Assembly: GCF_003730295.1 (NCBI RefSeq)
Contig: NZ_QTSZ01000053.1
Coordinates: 62,001 to 126,000, forward strand
Reading direction: 5' to 3'
Origin: Ornithinibacillus gellani
Lineage (GTDB): Bacteria > Bacillota > Bacilli > Bacillales > Amphibacillaceae
DNA length: 64,000 nt
Shown here piece by piece: positions 36,065 to 44,782 of this stretch. The translations under genes and the position numbers were made by a program. Under the pieces are notes generated by a model, which had not been told where the DNA came from, did no database searches, and worked only from the letters and a program-made list of their open reading frames with translations. The number at the start of each line of letters is the position of its first letter. Position 1 is the first letter of the stretch.

Positions 36065-37561
36065 ATGGAATCGTTATTGGATGTAAAACAGCTAACCAAC
36101 TATATCAATGGGGAGTGGGAAGAAGCAAAAGGTGATTTCGCACAAGTGAAAAACCCAGCAACGGGGGAAACCATTGTTGAAGTACCGCTTTCGACTGCAG
36201 ATGCGGTTGATCAAGCTGCAGCTGCGGCGGAGATTGCGCAGAAGGAATGGGCGCTTGTTCCTGCCCCGCAACGTGCCGAAGTATTATATCGAGTGGGAAC
36301 GATTATGAAAGAACGTAAGGAAAAATTATCAAAGCTATTGACGATGGAAAACGGTAAGGTATTAGAGGAAGCACGCGGTGAGGTGCAAGAGGGGATCGAT
36401 ATGGCCTTCTATATGGCTGGAGAGGGAAGACGTTTATTTGGTCAAACAACTCCAGCAGAATTAAAAAATAAATTTGCCATGAGTGTGCGTGCGCCTATTG
36501 GTGTAGTAGGAATTATTACGCCATGGAATTTTCCTATTGCCATAGCGACTTGGAAGTCCTTTCCCGCGATTGTATCCGGGAATGCCGTGATATGGAAGCC
36601 AGCAACTGAAACGCCAATTATGGCATATGAGCTAGCGAAAATATACGAGGAAGCTGGTCTGCCGAAAGGTGTGCTCAATGTTGTCTTCGGCAGCGGTGCA
36701 ACGGTAGGTGATGCGATGGTACATCATGATACCATTCGCGTTATTTCCTTTACAGGTTCCAATGAAACAGGCAGAAATATTGCTGCTGATTGTGGGCGTC
36801 AATTGAAGAAAGTTTCCCTCGAAATGGGTGGAAAAAATGCGGTCATCGTGATGGATGATGCTGACCTTAACTTAGCTGTGGAAGGAATTCTTTGGAGTGC
36901 ATTTGGAACGAGCGGGCAACGTTGTACGGCTTGTAGTCGTGTCATCGTCCATGAGTCTGTAAAAGAAACTTTGGAAGAACGTCTTCTTGTCGAAATGGAA
37001 AAGCTGACGATTGGTGATGGTCTAGATGCCGTCAATAAGGTTGGCCCAATTATCAATGATGCAGGTATAGAAAAAATAAAGAAATATATAGAAATTGGTA
37101 AAGATGAAGGTGCTAAATTATTAGCTGGTGGAAATCAAATGACAGATGGAGACTTTGCTAAAGGCCATTATTTTGCACCAACTTTATTTACAGATGTCAC
37201 ACCCGAGATGCGAATTGGCCAAGAGGAGATTTTTGGTCCAGTCGTGTCGCTGATTCCGGTGAAGAGTTTTGAAGAAGCAATCGAAGTGAATAATGGAGTG
37301 GAGTACGGACTTTCCAGCTCAATCTTTACGCGTGATGTCAATCGGGTGTTTCAGGCACAGCGTGATTTGGATACAGGAATTGTTTACGTGAATGCCGGGA
37401 CGACCGGCGCAGAAATTCATTTGCCATTTGGTGGTACAAAAGGTACCGGAAATGGTCATCGTGATTCTGGTGTGCAAGCATTAGATGTGTTTACGGAATG
37501 GAAGGCAGTATATGTAGATTATAGCGGCAAGCTGCAACGGGCACAGATTGACGTCGAATAA
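36065..37561 (+). CDS. Aldehyde dehydrogenase, proposed aminoadipate-semialdehyde dehydrogenase
   Basis: A 498-residue NAD(P)-dependent aldehyde dehydrogenase. Glutamate in [11 protein letters not shown], cysteine in [12 protein letters not shown]. The segment [20 protein letters not shown] resembles the aminoadipate-recognising anchor loop of ALDH7/Pcd enzymes (GTSGAEIGGAFGG-type). It would oxidise 2-aminoadipate semialdehyde, in equilibrium with piperideine-6-carboxylate, to 2-aminoadipate. GGGAGG precedes the ATG. The lysine 6-dehydrogenase gene that makes this substrate lies 44 nt downstream. Confidence 0.8.
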   Translation: MESLLDVKQLTNYINGEWEEAKGDFAQVKNPATGETIVEVPLSTADAVDQAAAAAEIAQKEWALVPAPQRAEVLYRVGTIMKERKEKLSKLLTMENGKVLEEARGEVQEGIDMAFYMAGEGRRLFGQTTPAELKNKFAMSVRAPIGVVGIITPWNFPIAIATWKSFPAIVSGNAVIWKPATETPIMAYELAKIYEEAGLPKGVLNVVFGSGATVGDAMVHHDTIRVISFTGSNETGRNIAADCGRQLKKVSLEMGGKNAVIVMDDADLNLAVEGILWSAFGTSGQRCTACSRVIVHESVKETLEERLLVEMEKLTIGDGLDAVNKVGPIINDAGIEKIKKYIEIGKDEGAKLLAGGNQMTDGDFAKGHYFAPTLFTDVTPEMRIGQEEIFGPVVSLIPVKSFEEAIEVNNGVEYGLSSSIFTRDVNRVFQAQRDLDTGIVYVNAGTTGAEIHLPFGGTKGTGNGHRDSGVQALDVFTEWKAVYVDYSGKLQRAQIDVE

Positions 37562-37605
37562 AATCTTTATAGGAAGTCTTACATTTTAAATGAAGAGGTG
37601 AGCAT

Positions 37606-38778
37606 ATGAAAGTAGGGGTATTAGGATCAGGCTTAATGGGAAAAGAAGCTGCAAGGGATTTAATTGCTAGTGAAGGTGTCACAGCTGTGGGATTAGCGGA
37701 TATTGCATATGAACGTGCCGAACAGGTCGTCCAAACGCTTGGTTCTGCCAAACTTACGGCATATCAGGTGAACGCCAATAATGAAGAGGAATTAGCTGCA
37801 TATATGGGGCGGTTTGATGTCGTCATTAATGCTTTATTTTACTCCTTTAATGAGATTGTTGCGAAAACAGCTATTCGTGTTGGGGTTCATTCAGTTGATT
37901 TAGGCGGACATATTGGCCATATGACAGATAAGGTATTGGCGCTTCAAGCGGAGGCAAAGGCTGCAAATGTGACGCTCATTCCTGATTTAGGTGTTGCACC
38001 GGGAATGATTAATATTTTATCTGGCTATGGGGTAACCCAGCTAGATGAAGTAGCAGCAATCAAGCTATATGTTGGCGGAATTCCGGTTCGACCTGAAGCA
38101 CCTTTGGAGTATAATCATGTCTTTTCGATGGAAGGTGTTTTTGACCATTATACAGATCCATCCTTAATTATTCGAAACGGAGTAAAACAGGAAATTCCGT
38201 CCTTGTCAGAAGTGGAACGAATATACTTTGATCGTTTCGGACCGTTGGAAGCCTTCCATACGTCAGGAGGAACATCAACCTTATCTTTAAGCTATCCACA
38301 TCTGGAGACATTGGAATATAAGACGATACGCTATCCGGGCCATGCGGAAAAATTTAAATTGCTTGTTGATTTGAATCTGACTCGAATGGATTATGAGGTA
38401 GAAGTAAACGGTCATGCTGTGAATCCACGAGAAGTATTTTTAAAGGTGTTAGATCCGATTGTTGAATTAGGGGAGAAGGATGACGCAGTACTATTACGTG
38501 TGCTCGTGTCAGGACAGAAAAAAGGTGAGCCAATGACACACGCCTTTGAAATGACGACGTATAAGGATCGGGCACATCAAGTAACTGCGATGGCGAGGGC
38601 AACTGCGAATACTATTTCTGTCGTTGCACAGATGATTGGTAATGGAACCATTTCTAAACGGGGCGTGTATCCACCAGAGCAAATTGTACCAGGTGCAATA
38701 TACATTAAAGAAATGGCAAAGCGGGATGTCCATATTTTAGAACATGAAGCACAAGAAAAGATACATGTGAATAGTTAA
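37606..38778 (+). CDS. lysDH: L-lysine 6-dehydrogenase
   Basis: A 390-residue NAD-dependent enzyme of the saccharopine-dehydrogenase-like fold. [19 protein letters not shown] is the Rossmann loop; [32 protein letters not shown] and [15 protein letters not shown] match, to my memory, the Geobacillus stearothermophilus lysine 6-dehydrogenase closely and along the full length. The reaction oxidatively deaminates the epsilon-amino group of lysine to give aminoadipate semialdehyde/piperideine-6-carboxylate. GAGGTG precedes the ATG. Last gene of the plus-strand catabolic unit. Confidence 0.88.
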   Translation: MKVGVLGSGLMGKEAARDLIASEGVTAVGLADIAYERAEQVVQTLGSAKLTAYQVNANNEEELAAYMGRFDVVINALFYSFNEIVAKTAIRVGVHSVDLGGHIGHMTDKVLALQAEAKAANVTLIPDLGVAPGMINILSGYGVTQLDEVAAIKLYVGGIPVRPEAPLEYNHVFSMEGVFDHYTDPSLIIRNGVKQEIPSLSEVERIYFDRFGPLEAFHTSGGTSTLSLSYPHLETLEYKTIRYPGHAEKFKLLVDLNLTRMDYEVEVNGHAVNPREVFLKVLDPIVELGEKDDAVLLRVLVSGQKKGEPMTHAFEMTTYKDRAHQVTAMARATANTISVVAQMIGNGTISKRGVYPPEQIVPGAIYIKEMAKRDVHILEHEAQEKIHVNS

Positions 38779-38790
38779 TTTTCTCCCCTA

Positions 38791-38816
38791 TCCCCCCTGC
38801 AGCTGCGGGGGGATTT
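38791..38816 (+). terminator. Hairpin after lysDH
   Basis: CCCCCC and GGGGGG flank TGCAGCTGC, itself nearly palindromic. The T tract is poor (ATTT), so read-through into the regulator gene is possible. Confidence 0.55.
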
Positions 38817-38853
38817 AACCAATTAAAATAGCGACAGATGAGAGGTCATGTAT

Positions 38854-39621
38854 ATGAACCAAAGTGTAATCAAAGCGCTAAGCTTGCTTAATTTATTTTC
38901 CGAAGAGACACCTGAACTTTCACTAAAGGAAATTTCTGTCCGTGCATCCATTCCAAAACCTACTGCCTATCGCCTGTTAACAACGTTAGAAAGAATGGAC
39001 TATTTGTATAAAATTAAAGAAAATGAGCATGACAGCCGCTATCGGCTCGGCCTAAAATTATTGGAGTTAGGTCATATGGTTTCCAACCAACTGGAGGTTC
39101 GTGAAGTGGCCTTGCCTTATATGCGTCAGCTCGGAAAAGAAATTAATGAAGCAATTCACTTGGTAATCATTAATCATGATGAAGCTATCTATATTGAAAA
39201 AGTAGAAAGTACAAAAGCAGTTCGCTTGTTTACCAGGATTGGTAAAAGCTCTCCACTTCATATTGGCTCTGGACCTAAATTATTATTGGCCTATTTACCA
39301 TTAGAACGACAAAAGCGGATTATGGAATTGATATTAAAAAGTGACCAACAGTTGAATAAAGATAAAATATGGCGGGATTTGAACTTGATCAGAAAACGTG
39401 GTTATGCATTTAGTGAAGGAGAACAGGATAAGGATACAACTGGGCTTTCCTTTCCTATTTTTAATTATCGTAATCAGGTGATCGCTGCTTTGACTGTGAG
39501 TGGACTGACGAGTTATTTTAAAGGTGTGCACCTCGAACGGTTGGTTACACTATCCAGGCAAACAGCCATTGATATTTCCAATCAACTTGGTTATCGCGAA
39601 CAGCAATTGACAGAATATTGA
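38854..39621 (+). CDS. IclR-family transcriptional regulator
   Basis: 255 residues: an N-terminal winged helix (LKEISVRASIPKPTAYRLL, recognition helix near residue 33) and a C-terminal ligand-binding domain (VVESTKAVRLF-like KVESTKAVRLF, then GSGPKLLLAYL). IclR proteins often control catabolism of aromatic or carboxylic acids. Lying between the two lysine-pathway operons it is the likely local regulator. I start at the ATG at 38854: GAGAGG is 8 nt before it and only 1-2 nt before the ATG at 38848. Confidence 0.85.
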   Translation: MNQSVIKALSLLNLFSEETPELSLKEISVRASIPKPTAYRLLTTLERMDYLYKIKENEHDSRYRLGLKLLELGHMVSNQLEVREVALPYMRQLGKEINEAIHLVIINHDEAIYIEKVESTKAVRLFTRIGKSSPLHIGSGPKLLLAYLPLERQKRIMELILKSDQQLNKDKIWRDLNLIRKRGYAFSEGEQDKDTTGLSFPIFNYRNQVIAALTVSGLTSYFKGVHLERLVTLSRQTAIDISNQLGYREQQLTEY

Positions 39622-39633
39622 TGGGGGGAGCGT

Positions 39634-39957
39634 ATGAATACGGTTTTTATTGCAGGACATGCCCGATTGCCATCGGGAATGGCTGCTAAAAGTATTTATG
39701 ATACCTTAACAATTACAGCAGAAATTGATAAAAAATACGCCGTAATTGTGACCGCAAGCTGTACGCTTGCAACAGACCATGGACGTGATTATGTGGAGCA
39801 GCTATTGCGTGGCTATAGCTTAAGAGACGGCATTGAAGGACCTGTACAGGAGGTGAAGGAGCATTATCGTGGTAAAGCAGGTAATGCGCTTGCCTCTGCG
39901 TTAAAGGATTTATACAAGCAATATGAATTGTTTAAAGGAAATGCCCAATCGTCTTAG
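39634..39957 (+). CDS. DUF3870 protein
   Basis: A 107-residue soluble protein. The start MNTVFIAGHARLPSGMAAKS, then TASCTLATDHGRDYVEQLL and HYRGKAGNALASALKDLY, fits the DUF3870 family found in Firmicutes; no function is known. GGGGGG precedes the ATG, and it follows the IclR gene after 12 nt, so the two form one unit. Conservation of an unknown protein inside a catabolic locus makes it a candidate accessory factor. Confidence 0.75.
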   Translation: MNTVFIAGHARLPSGMAAKSIYDTLTITAEIDKKYAVIVTASCTLATDHGRDYVEQLLRGYSLRDGIEGPVQEVKEHYRGKAGNALASALKDLYKQYELFKGNAQSS

Positions 39958-39972
39958 ACGCTGGGCATTTTT
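39940..39972 (+). terminator. Terminator overlapping the end of DUF3870
   Basis: AATGCCCA and TGGGCATT form the stem; the stop codon lies in the loop and TTTT follows. The next 158 nt, up to the convergent dehydrogenase, show nothing else. Confidence 0.8.
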
Positions 39973-40130
39973 AGGTATATTATTTAAGTGAAATTTTGAT
40001 AAACGTAATGTGAACAAGAATCCTTTGTCGATAACAGGTGAGAAAACTTTTTCTTCAAGCGTTTGGAGGGTAAAGCCAAGCAAGATAGGAGATGAATCGC
40101 CTTTAGACAAAGGAATGGTTTAGCAATCGT

Positions 40131-41579
40131 TTAATCTCGGTTTACACCAATGGATACAAATTTTTGTTCAAGAAACGCTTCCATTCCATGATGCCCGCCT
40201 TCTTTACCGTTACCAGATTGTTTGATGCCTCCAAATGGAGCTTCAGGAACGGCTGGAAAGACATCATTAATTCCGACGATGCCAAAATCCAGCTTTTCTG
40301 CTGCTCGGAAGGTGCGACTCGTATTTTCTGTAAATACATACGCTGCTAAACCATAATCCGTATTATTGGCTTTTTGGAAGACGTCTGTTTCATCTGTAAA
40401 GGCTTGAATTGGAAATAATGGTCCAAAAGTTTCCTCTTGCATGATGACCATATCATCAGTAACATTCGTTAAGATGGTAGGCTGGTAGAAATGTCCTTTC
40501 AAATCGCCTTGCCATTTGTCGCCACCTGTAACCATTTCAGCCCCTTTTGCAAGTGCATCTTCCAGTTGATTTTGTACCTTTTCAATAGCTGCTTGATTGA
40601 TTAATGGACCAAGATCGACGTCTTCCAATCCTGAACCAATCTTCAATTGTTCGACCTTTTGTTTTAACATTGTAGTGAAATCATCGATAATGGCTTCATG
40701 AATATAGAGTCGGTTCGCACAAATACAGGTTTGCCCATTGTTCCGAAATTTGCTGAGTAAGGCTAGGGTAGTGGCTTTTTCCAAGTCCGCATCTTCAAAG
40801 GCAATAATAGGTGCATGACCACCAAGTTCCAGAGCTACTTTCTTCACATGCTCTGCTGCTTCACGCATTAAATATTTACCTACCTTTGTGGAGCCTGTAA
40901 ATGTTATTAATCGAACCGTTTTATTCGTTAGCAGTTCTTGACCGATTTCCTCCGCATTACCAGTCACTAAATTTACAACTCCGCTTGGCATGCCAGCTTT
41001 CTCAAATATCCGGACAATTTCAATTGCAGAAAGCGGTGTCTCTGGCGAAGGCTTTAGCACAACGGTACAACCTGCTGCGAGTGCAGGACCAAGCTTTCTT
41101 GTAATCATTGAGCTTGGGAAATTCCATGGGGTGATTGCGCCAACAACGCCAACTGGTTGTGGAATGACTAGCATTCGCTTGGAGCGGACGGAAGATGGGA
41201 TCCATTCGCCATAGCCTCGGCTTGCTTCTTCTGCATACCAAAGTAAAAAACTGGCAGCACCCTTCACCTCACCAATAGCTTCTTTTAAGGGCTTCCCTTG
41301 TTCTAAGGTTAATATTTCTCCTAGACGCTCTGCATCCTCCATCATCATTTCGGAGGCTTTATAGAGAATACGAGATCGTTTTCTACCCGTCATTCCGCTC
41401 CAGACCGGAAATGCTTTGGCAGCTGCTGCAATTGCTTCTTTTGTTTCCGCAGCTCCTCCATAGGCAACTTCAGTCAGAGGCTCTAATGTTGCTGGATTGT
41501 AAATGGTGTCCAGCTTGGCCGGATCCAATGTTCGCCAGTTGCCATCAATATAAATACTTTTTGTCTGTTTTTCTATCAT
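40131..41579 (-). CDS. NAD(P)-dependent semialdehyde dehydrogenase (GabD/DavD-like)
   Basis: A 482-residue aldehyde dehydrogenase of the succinate/glutarate semialdehyde branch. GVVGAITPWNFPSSMITRK, glutamate in ALELGGHAPIIAFED, and the catalytic cysteine in NNGQTCICANR with the neighbouring second Cys are as in GabD. Third gene of a minus-strand operon after the CoA-transferase and acyl-CoA dehydrogenase genes. In the proposed pathway it oxidises glutarate semialdehyde to glutarate. Substrate chain length cannot be read from the sequence. Confidence 0.82.
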   Translation of the reverse strand: MIEKQTKSIYIDGNWRTLDPAKLDTIYNPATLEPLTEVAYGGAAETKEAIAAAAKAFPVWSGMTGRKRSRILYKASEMMMEDAERLGEILTLEQGKPLKEAIGEVKGAASFLLWYAEEASRGYGEWIPSSVRSKRMLVIPQPVGVVGAITPWNFPSSMITRKLGPALAAGCTVVLKPSPETPLSAIEIVRIFEKAGMPSGVVNLVTGNAEEIGQELLTNKTVRLITFTGSTKVGKYLMREAAEHVKKVALELGGHAPIIAFEDADLEKATTLALLSKFRNNGQTCICANRLYIHEAIIDDFTTMLKQKVEQLKIGSGLEDVDLGPLINQAAIEKVQNQLEDALAKGAEMVTGGDKWQGDLKGHFYQPTILTNVTDDMVIMQEETFGPLFPIQAFTDETDVFQKANNTDYGLAAYVFTENTSRTFRAAEKLDFGIVGINDVFPAVPEAPFGGIKQSGNGKEGGHHGMEAFLEQKFVSIGVNRD

Positions 41580-41631
41580 ATGATGAGCCCTCCTTTTCTA
41601 GATTAATAGACTGTTTTACAGATTTCTAAAC

Positions 41632-42834
41632 TTACACATGTTCACCGGTAGGCTCCCAGGCAGGCAGCATGTTATTCAGTTTTTTATCTTTACGGTAGCC
41701 AAGCACGTATTCTGCTTGCATAACCGTATGAATCTCTCGGGTTCCTTCATAAATAACCGGGGCCTTCGAATTACGTAAATAACGTTCCACTGGATATTCA
41801 TCCGAAAAGCCATATGCACCATGAATTTGCACTGCATCATCGGCAGCCTTATTCGCAAAGTCACAAGCCTGCCACTTTGCCAGTGATGTTTCGCGTGTGT
41901 TCCGTTTGCCTTGATTTTTCATTTCGCCAGCACGATAGACGAGCAGACGGCTCATTTGCAGCCCAGCTTCCATATTAGCAATCATTTGTTGAACGAGCTG
42001 ATGCTTCCCAATTGGCTTGCCAAAGGTTTCCCGCTCATGGCAATATTTCACACTTGCTTCCAAGGCAGCCATAATTTGACCAACGGCTCCCGCTGCAACT
42101 GTAAAGCGGCCATTGTCTAAGGCTGCCATGGCAATTTTAAAGCCTTCACCTTCCTCACCAAGTAGATTTTCTTTTGGAACACGTACATTTTCAAAGAATA
42201 ATTCACCTGTATTGCCCGCACGAATGCCTAATTTTCCTTTGGTAGCCTTAGAAGAGAAGCCTTTCCAAGTCCGTTCTACAATAAAGGCTGAAATTCCATG
42301 ATGTTTTTTTGATTTGTCCGTATAAGCAAATACAAGAAAATGATCGGCTGTGTCACAAAGGGAAATCCATGTTTTTTGTCCATTTAAAATATAATGGTCT
42401 CCATCTTTATCCGCGGTCGACTGCAAGGAAGCAACGTCAGAACCTGCACCTGGTTCCGTTAAACCAAATGCGCCAATTTTTTCGCCTTTCGCTTGGGGAA
42501 TGAGGTAGTTGTTTTTTTGCTCCTCTGTTCCCCATTGCAGCAAGGTCATACTATTTAGTCCGGTGTGAACGGAAACAGCAGTCCGGAATGCTGTATCGCC
42601 ACGTTCGAGTTCCTCACAAACAATCGCAAGTGCATTATAATCCATGCCACTACCACCGTATTGTTCAGGGATACAGACTCCCATCAATCCGAGATCAGCA
42701 AGTTTAGGAATGATGCTCGCATCGAATTGTCCTGCACGATCCCATTCTGCCATGTTGGGCATAATTTCCCGATCAACAAAATCCCTTACCGTTTTACGAA
42801 GCATGACTTGTTCTTCTGTGAAATCAAAATTCAT
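41632..42834 (-). CDS. Acyl-CoA dehydrogenase, probable glutaryl-CoA dehydrogenase
   Basis: A 400-residue FAD enzyme. FGLTEPGAGSDVASLQS, ALDNGRFTVAAGAVGQ and the catalytic glutamate in APVIYEGTREIH are visible. The segment TAFRTAVSVHTGL places an arginine where, as I recall, glutaryl-CoA dehydrogenases have the Arg that holds the distal carboxylate (YRSAMSV in the human enzyme). It would convert glutaryl-CoA to crotonyl-CoA and CO2. It follows the CoA-transferase gene after 12 nt. A generic short-chain acyl-CoA dehydrogenase remains possible. Confidence 0.8.
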   Translation of the reverse strand: MNFDFTEEQVMLRKTVRDFVDREIMPNMAEWDRAGQFDASIIPKLADLGLMGVCIPEQYGGSGMDYNALAIVCEELERGDTAFRTAVSVHTGLNSMTLLQWGTEEQKNNYLIPQAKGEKIGAFGLTEPGAGSDVASLQSTADKDGDHYILNGQKTWISLCDTADHFLVFAYTDKSKKHHGISAFIVERTWKGFSSKATKGKLGIRAGNTGELFFENVRVPKENLLGEEGEGFKIAMAALDNGRFTVAAGAVGQIMAALEASVKYCHERETFGKPIGKHQLVQQMIANMEAGLQMSRLLVYRAGEMKNQGKRNTRETSLAKWQACDFANKAADDAVQIHGAYGFSDEYPVERYLRNSKAPVIYEGTREIHTVMQAEYVLGYRKDKKLNNMLPAWEPTGEHV

Positions 42835-42846
42835 AAAAACATCTCC

Positions 42847-44001
42847 TCAATCTATATTTGGTTTTTCACCTAAAACCTCTTCATTATGTGCCCCAGCTTC
42901 TGGTGGAGGCTGGCGGTACGATACAGGCGTACGAGACAGCTTTAAAGGACTACCAACCATTTGAATCGAACCTGCTGTTGGATGGTCCATGCCTACAAAC
43001 ATCTTTCGTGCTTGCAGCTGAGGGTCATTCACTACCTGCTCCATATTTTGGATCGGCCCACAGGGGATATTATTGCTTTCGCATTCCGCTTGCCAGTGGG
43101 CAGTTGTTTGTAATAAAAATTGCTCCTGCAGTAATGTAGTAATCAATTCACGATTAGCAACACGATCAGGATTCGTGCGAAAGCGCTCATCCTTGCTTAG
43201 CTCTGGTTTATTTACGATGCGGCATAATGCAGCGAACTGGGTGTCATTTCCAACTGCGATTACCATTTCCCCATCTGAGGTCTGGAAGGTTTGGTATGGA
43301 ACAATATTGGCATGCGTATTTCCAAGCCTCGTTGGAATTTTTCCCGACATGAGATAGTTGCTTCCGATATTCACGAGCGCGCTAACAGCGGAGTCATACA
43401 AGGAAATGTCCAGTTTTTGTCCTTTACCAGATTGCGTTCGCTCCAATAATGCTCCTTGGATACCGATACATGCATACAGACCGGTTAATATATCCGTAAT
43501 GGCAACACCTAGCTTCTGTGGTCCAGAAGTTTCATCACCGGTAATACTCATGATGCCGCTCATCGCTTGGATGATAAAATCATAGCCAGGGATTTGTTGA
43601 TATGGCCCAGTTTCCCCAAAGCCGGTAATGGAACAAAAAACAATTCCTGGATTGATTTCCTGTAATACGTCGTAATCAAGTCCAAAGCGTTCCATCGTAC
43701 CAGTTTTAAAATTATGGATGATGACATCTGCGTCTTTAACCAATGATTTAATGGTTTGGATTCCAGCCTCTGACTTCAAATCAACAGTAATGCTTTTCTT
43801 ATTACGATTGGCACATATATAATATGCACTGACACCAGATTGAAAGGGGGGACCCCATTTACGGGTATCATCACTGCCGCCTGGTGCTTCTACTTTGATA
43901 ACCTCTGCACCCAAATCCCCCAGGATCATCGTGCAATATGGACCAGCCAGTACGCGAGATAGATCAAGAATACGAATATGCTCCAACGCCCCAGTCACCA
44001 T
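42847..44001 (-). CDS. Class III CoA-transferase, proposed glutarate CoA-transferase
   Basis: A 384-residue CaiB/BaiF-family CoA-transferase. ILDLSRVLAGPYCTMILGDLG and VIKVEAPGGSDDTR are the family start; the nucleophilic aspartate lies in GVAITDILTGLYA. Human SUGCT, a glutarate:succinyl-CoA transferase, belongs to this family. Pairing with a glutaryl-CoA-dehydrogenase-like enzyme suggests glutarate activation. I start at the ATG at 44001 because AAGGAG sits 5 nt upstream; earlier in-frame starts lie in the leader terminator. First gene of a minus-strand operon. Confidence 0.82.
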   Translation of the reverse strand: MVTGALEHIRILDLSRVLAGPYCTMILGDLGAEVIKVEAPGGSDDTRKWGPPFQSGVSAYYICANRNKKSITVDLKSEAGIQTIKSLVKDADVIIHNFKTGTMERFGLDYDVLQEINPGIVFCSITGFGETGPYQQIPGYDFIIQAMSGIMSITGDETSGPQKLGVAITDILTGLYACIGIQGALLERTQSGKGQKLDISLYDSAVSALVNIGSNYLMSGKIPTRLGNTHANIVPYQTFQTSDGEMVIAVGNDTQFAALCRIVNKPELSKDERFRTNPDRVANRELITTLLQEQFLLQTTAHWQAECESNNIPCGPIQNMEQVVNDPQLQARKMFVGMDHPTAGSIQMVGSPLKLSRTPVSYRQPPPEAGAHNEEVLGEKPNID

Positions 44002-44044
44002 ATCACTCCTTTCTGTATGATTAAGCTTGACTTCTGCCTGCATT

Positions 44045-44097
44045 AAAAAAAGCCAATTCAAATCAACCGCATGTATGCAGCTGAATCAAACTGGCTT
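44045..44097 (-). terminator. Intrinsic terminator inside the CoA-transferase leader
   Basis: On the minus strand AAGCCAGTTTGA pairs with TTGAATTGGCTT (two or three wobbles), directly followed by seven T. It lies between the promoter (44223) and the start codon (44001), so it is an attenuator rather than a gene-end terminator. An upstream stem CTGCC/GGCAG lies at about 44115-44147. Confidence 0.65.
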
Positions 44098-44222
44098 CCA
44101 TCTGTTTTCATGTTGCTGCCCGGATAGGGTCTAGCACAGATTAGGCAGTGTGTATAATAAATATATGACGTATGATCATGCGAGATGAGCGTGGAAGCGC
44201 CTTAAGCATGATTCTATTCTTT

Positions 44223-44270
44223 ATTATAATGTATTCTGAAAATATTGTAAACGCTTACCGTTTATAACGG
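44223..44270 (-). promoter_or_regulatory. Promoter with overlapping cre and an upstream palindrome
   Basis: Minus strand: TTTACA (44251-44246), 17-nt spacer, TATAAT (44228-44223). TGTAAACGCTTACC (44246-44259 on the plus strand) is a near-consensus CcpA cre site covering the -35, so carbon repression is likely. CCGTT-TAT-AACGG (44258-44270) is a perfect inverted repeat just upstream and could bind the local regulator. Confidence 0.75.
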
Positions 44271-44375
44271 AAGTGGTAATGAAAATTGAGCCAGATAATA
44301 ACGGAAGGATGGCGCGTGATTAATATTCCTCCTTGCTGTTTTCATTTTAAAGGATGTGACTGCTGCGAAAAGGAG

Positions 44376-44712
44376 AAAATGGAGTAAGATATATCGCCTT
44401 TAAGTGATGTGAGATTGTGTTTTCCGGAAATGGAGTAAGTTAAATCGCTTTTAAGTTACGCGAAATCGTTTATTTTCTAAAATGGAGTAAGTTAAACCGT
44501 ATTTAAGTTATTCGAAATCATGATTTTATGAAAATGGAGTAAGTTAAACGGCATTTAAGTGATGTGAAATCGTTTATTTTCTAAAATGGAGTAAGTTAAA
44601 CTGCATTTAAGTTATTCGAAATCATATTTTTATGAAAATGGAATAGGTTAAACGGCATTTAAGTTACGCGAAATCATGATTTTATGAAAATGGAGTAAGT
44701 TAAACACGTTTA
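44376..44712. repeat. Tandem array, 52-nt period, six units and a partial
   Basis: Units begin AAAATGGAGTAAGTTAAA and differ mainly in the last 12 nt, which alternate between CGTTTATTTTCT and CATGATTTTATG types. AGTTAAA and TTTAAGTT within each unit are near-inverted. Different sequence from the 51-nt array but nearly the same period. It lies between the CoA-transferase promoter and the 3' side of mreBH, without an open frame. Confidence 0.9.
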
Positions 44713-44722
44713 AACTAAAGTG

Positions 44723-44756
44723 GCAGGCTGGGTTCTGTACTAAGAATCCAGCCTGC
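44723..44756 (-). terminator. Hairpin after mreBH
   Basis: GCAGGCTGG and CCAGCCTGC form a perfect 9-bp stem 27 nt past the mreBH stop. T-rich but interrupted tail (CTTTAGTTT) on the minus strand. Confidence 0.6.
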
Positions 44757-44782
44757 TTAATAAAGTTTGATGAATGCTGCCT

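Noticed and set aside
37606-38778. Saccharopine dehydrogenase
   Set aside because: The fold is shared, but the sequence fits lysine 6-dehydrogenase along its whole length and there is no partner lysine-ketoglutarate reductase.
44062-44220. T-box or lysine riboswitch before the CoA-transferase operon
   Set aside because: No T-box sequence (AGGGTGG-ACC) and no lysine-riboswitch core; only an unassigned leader with a terminator.
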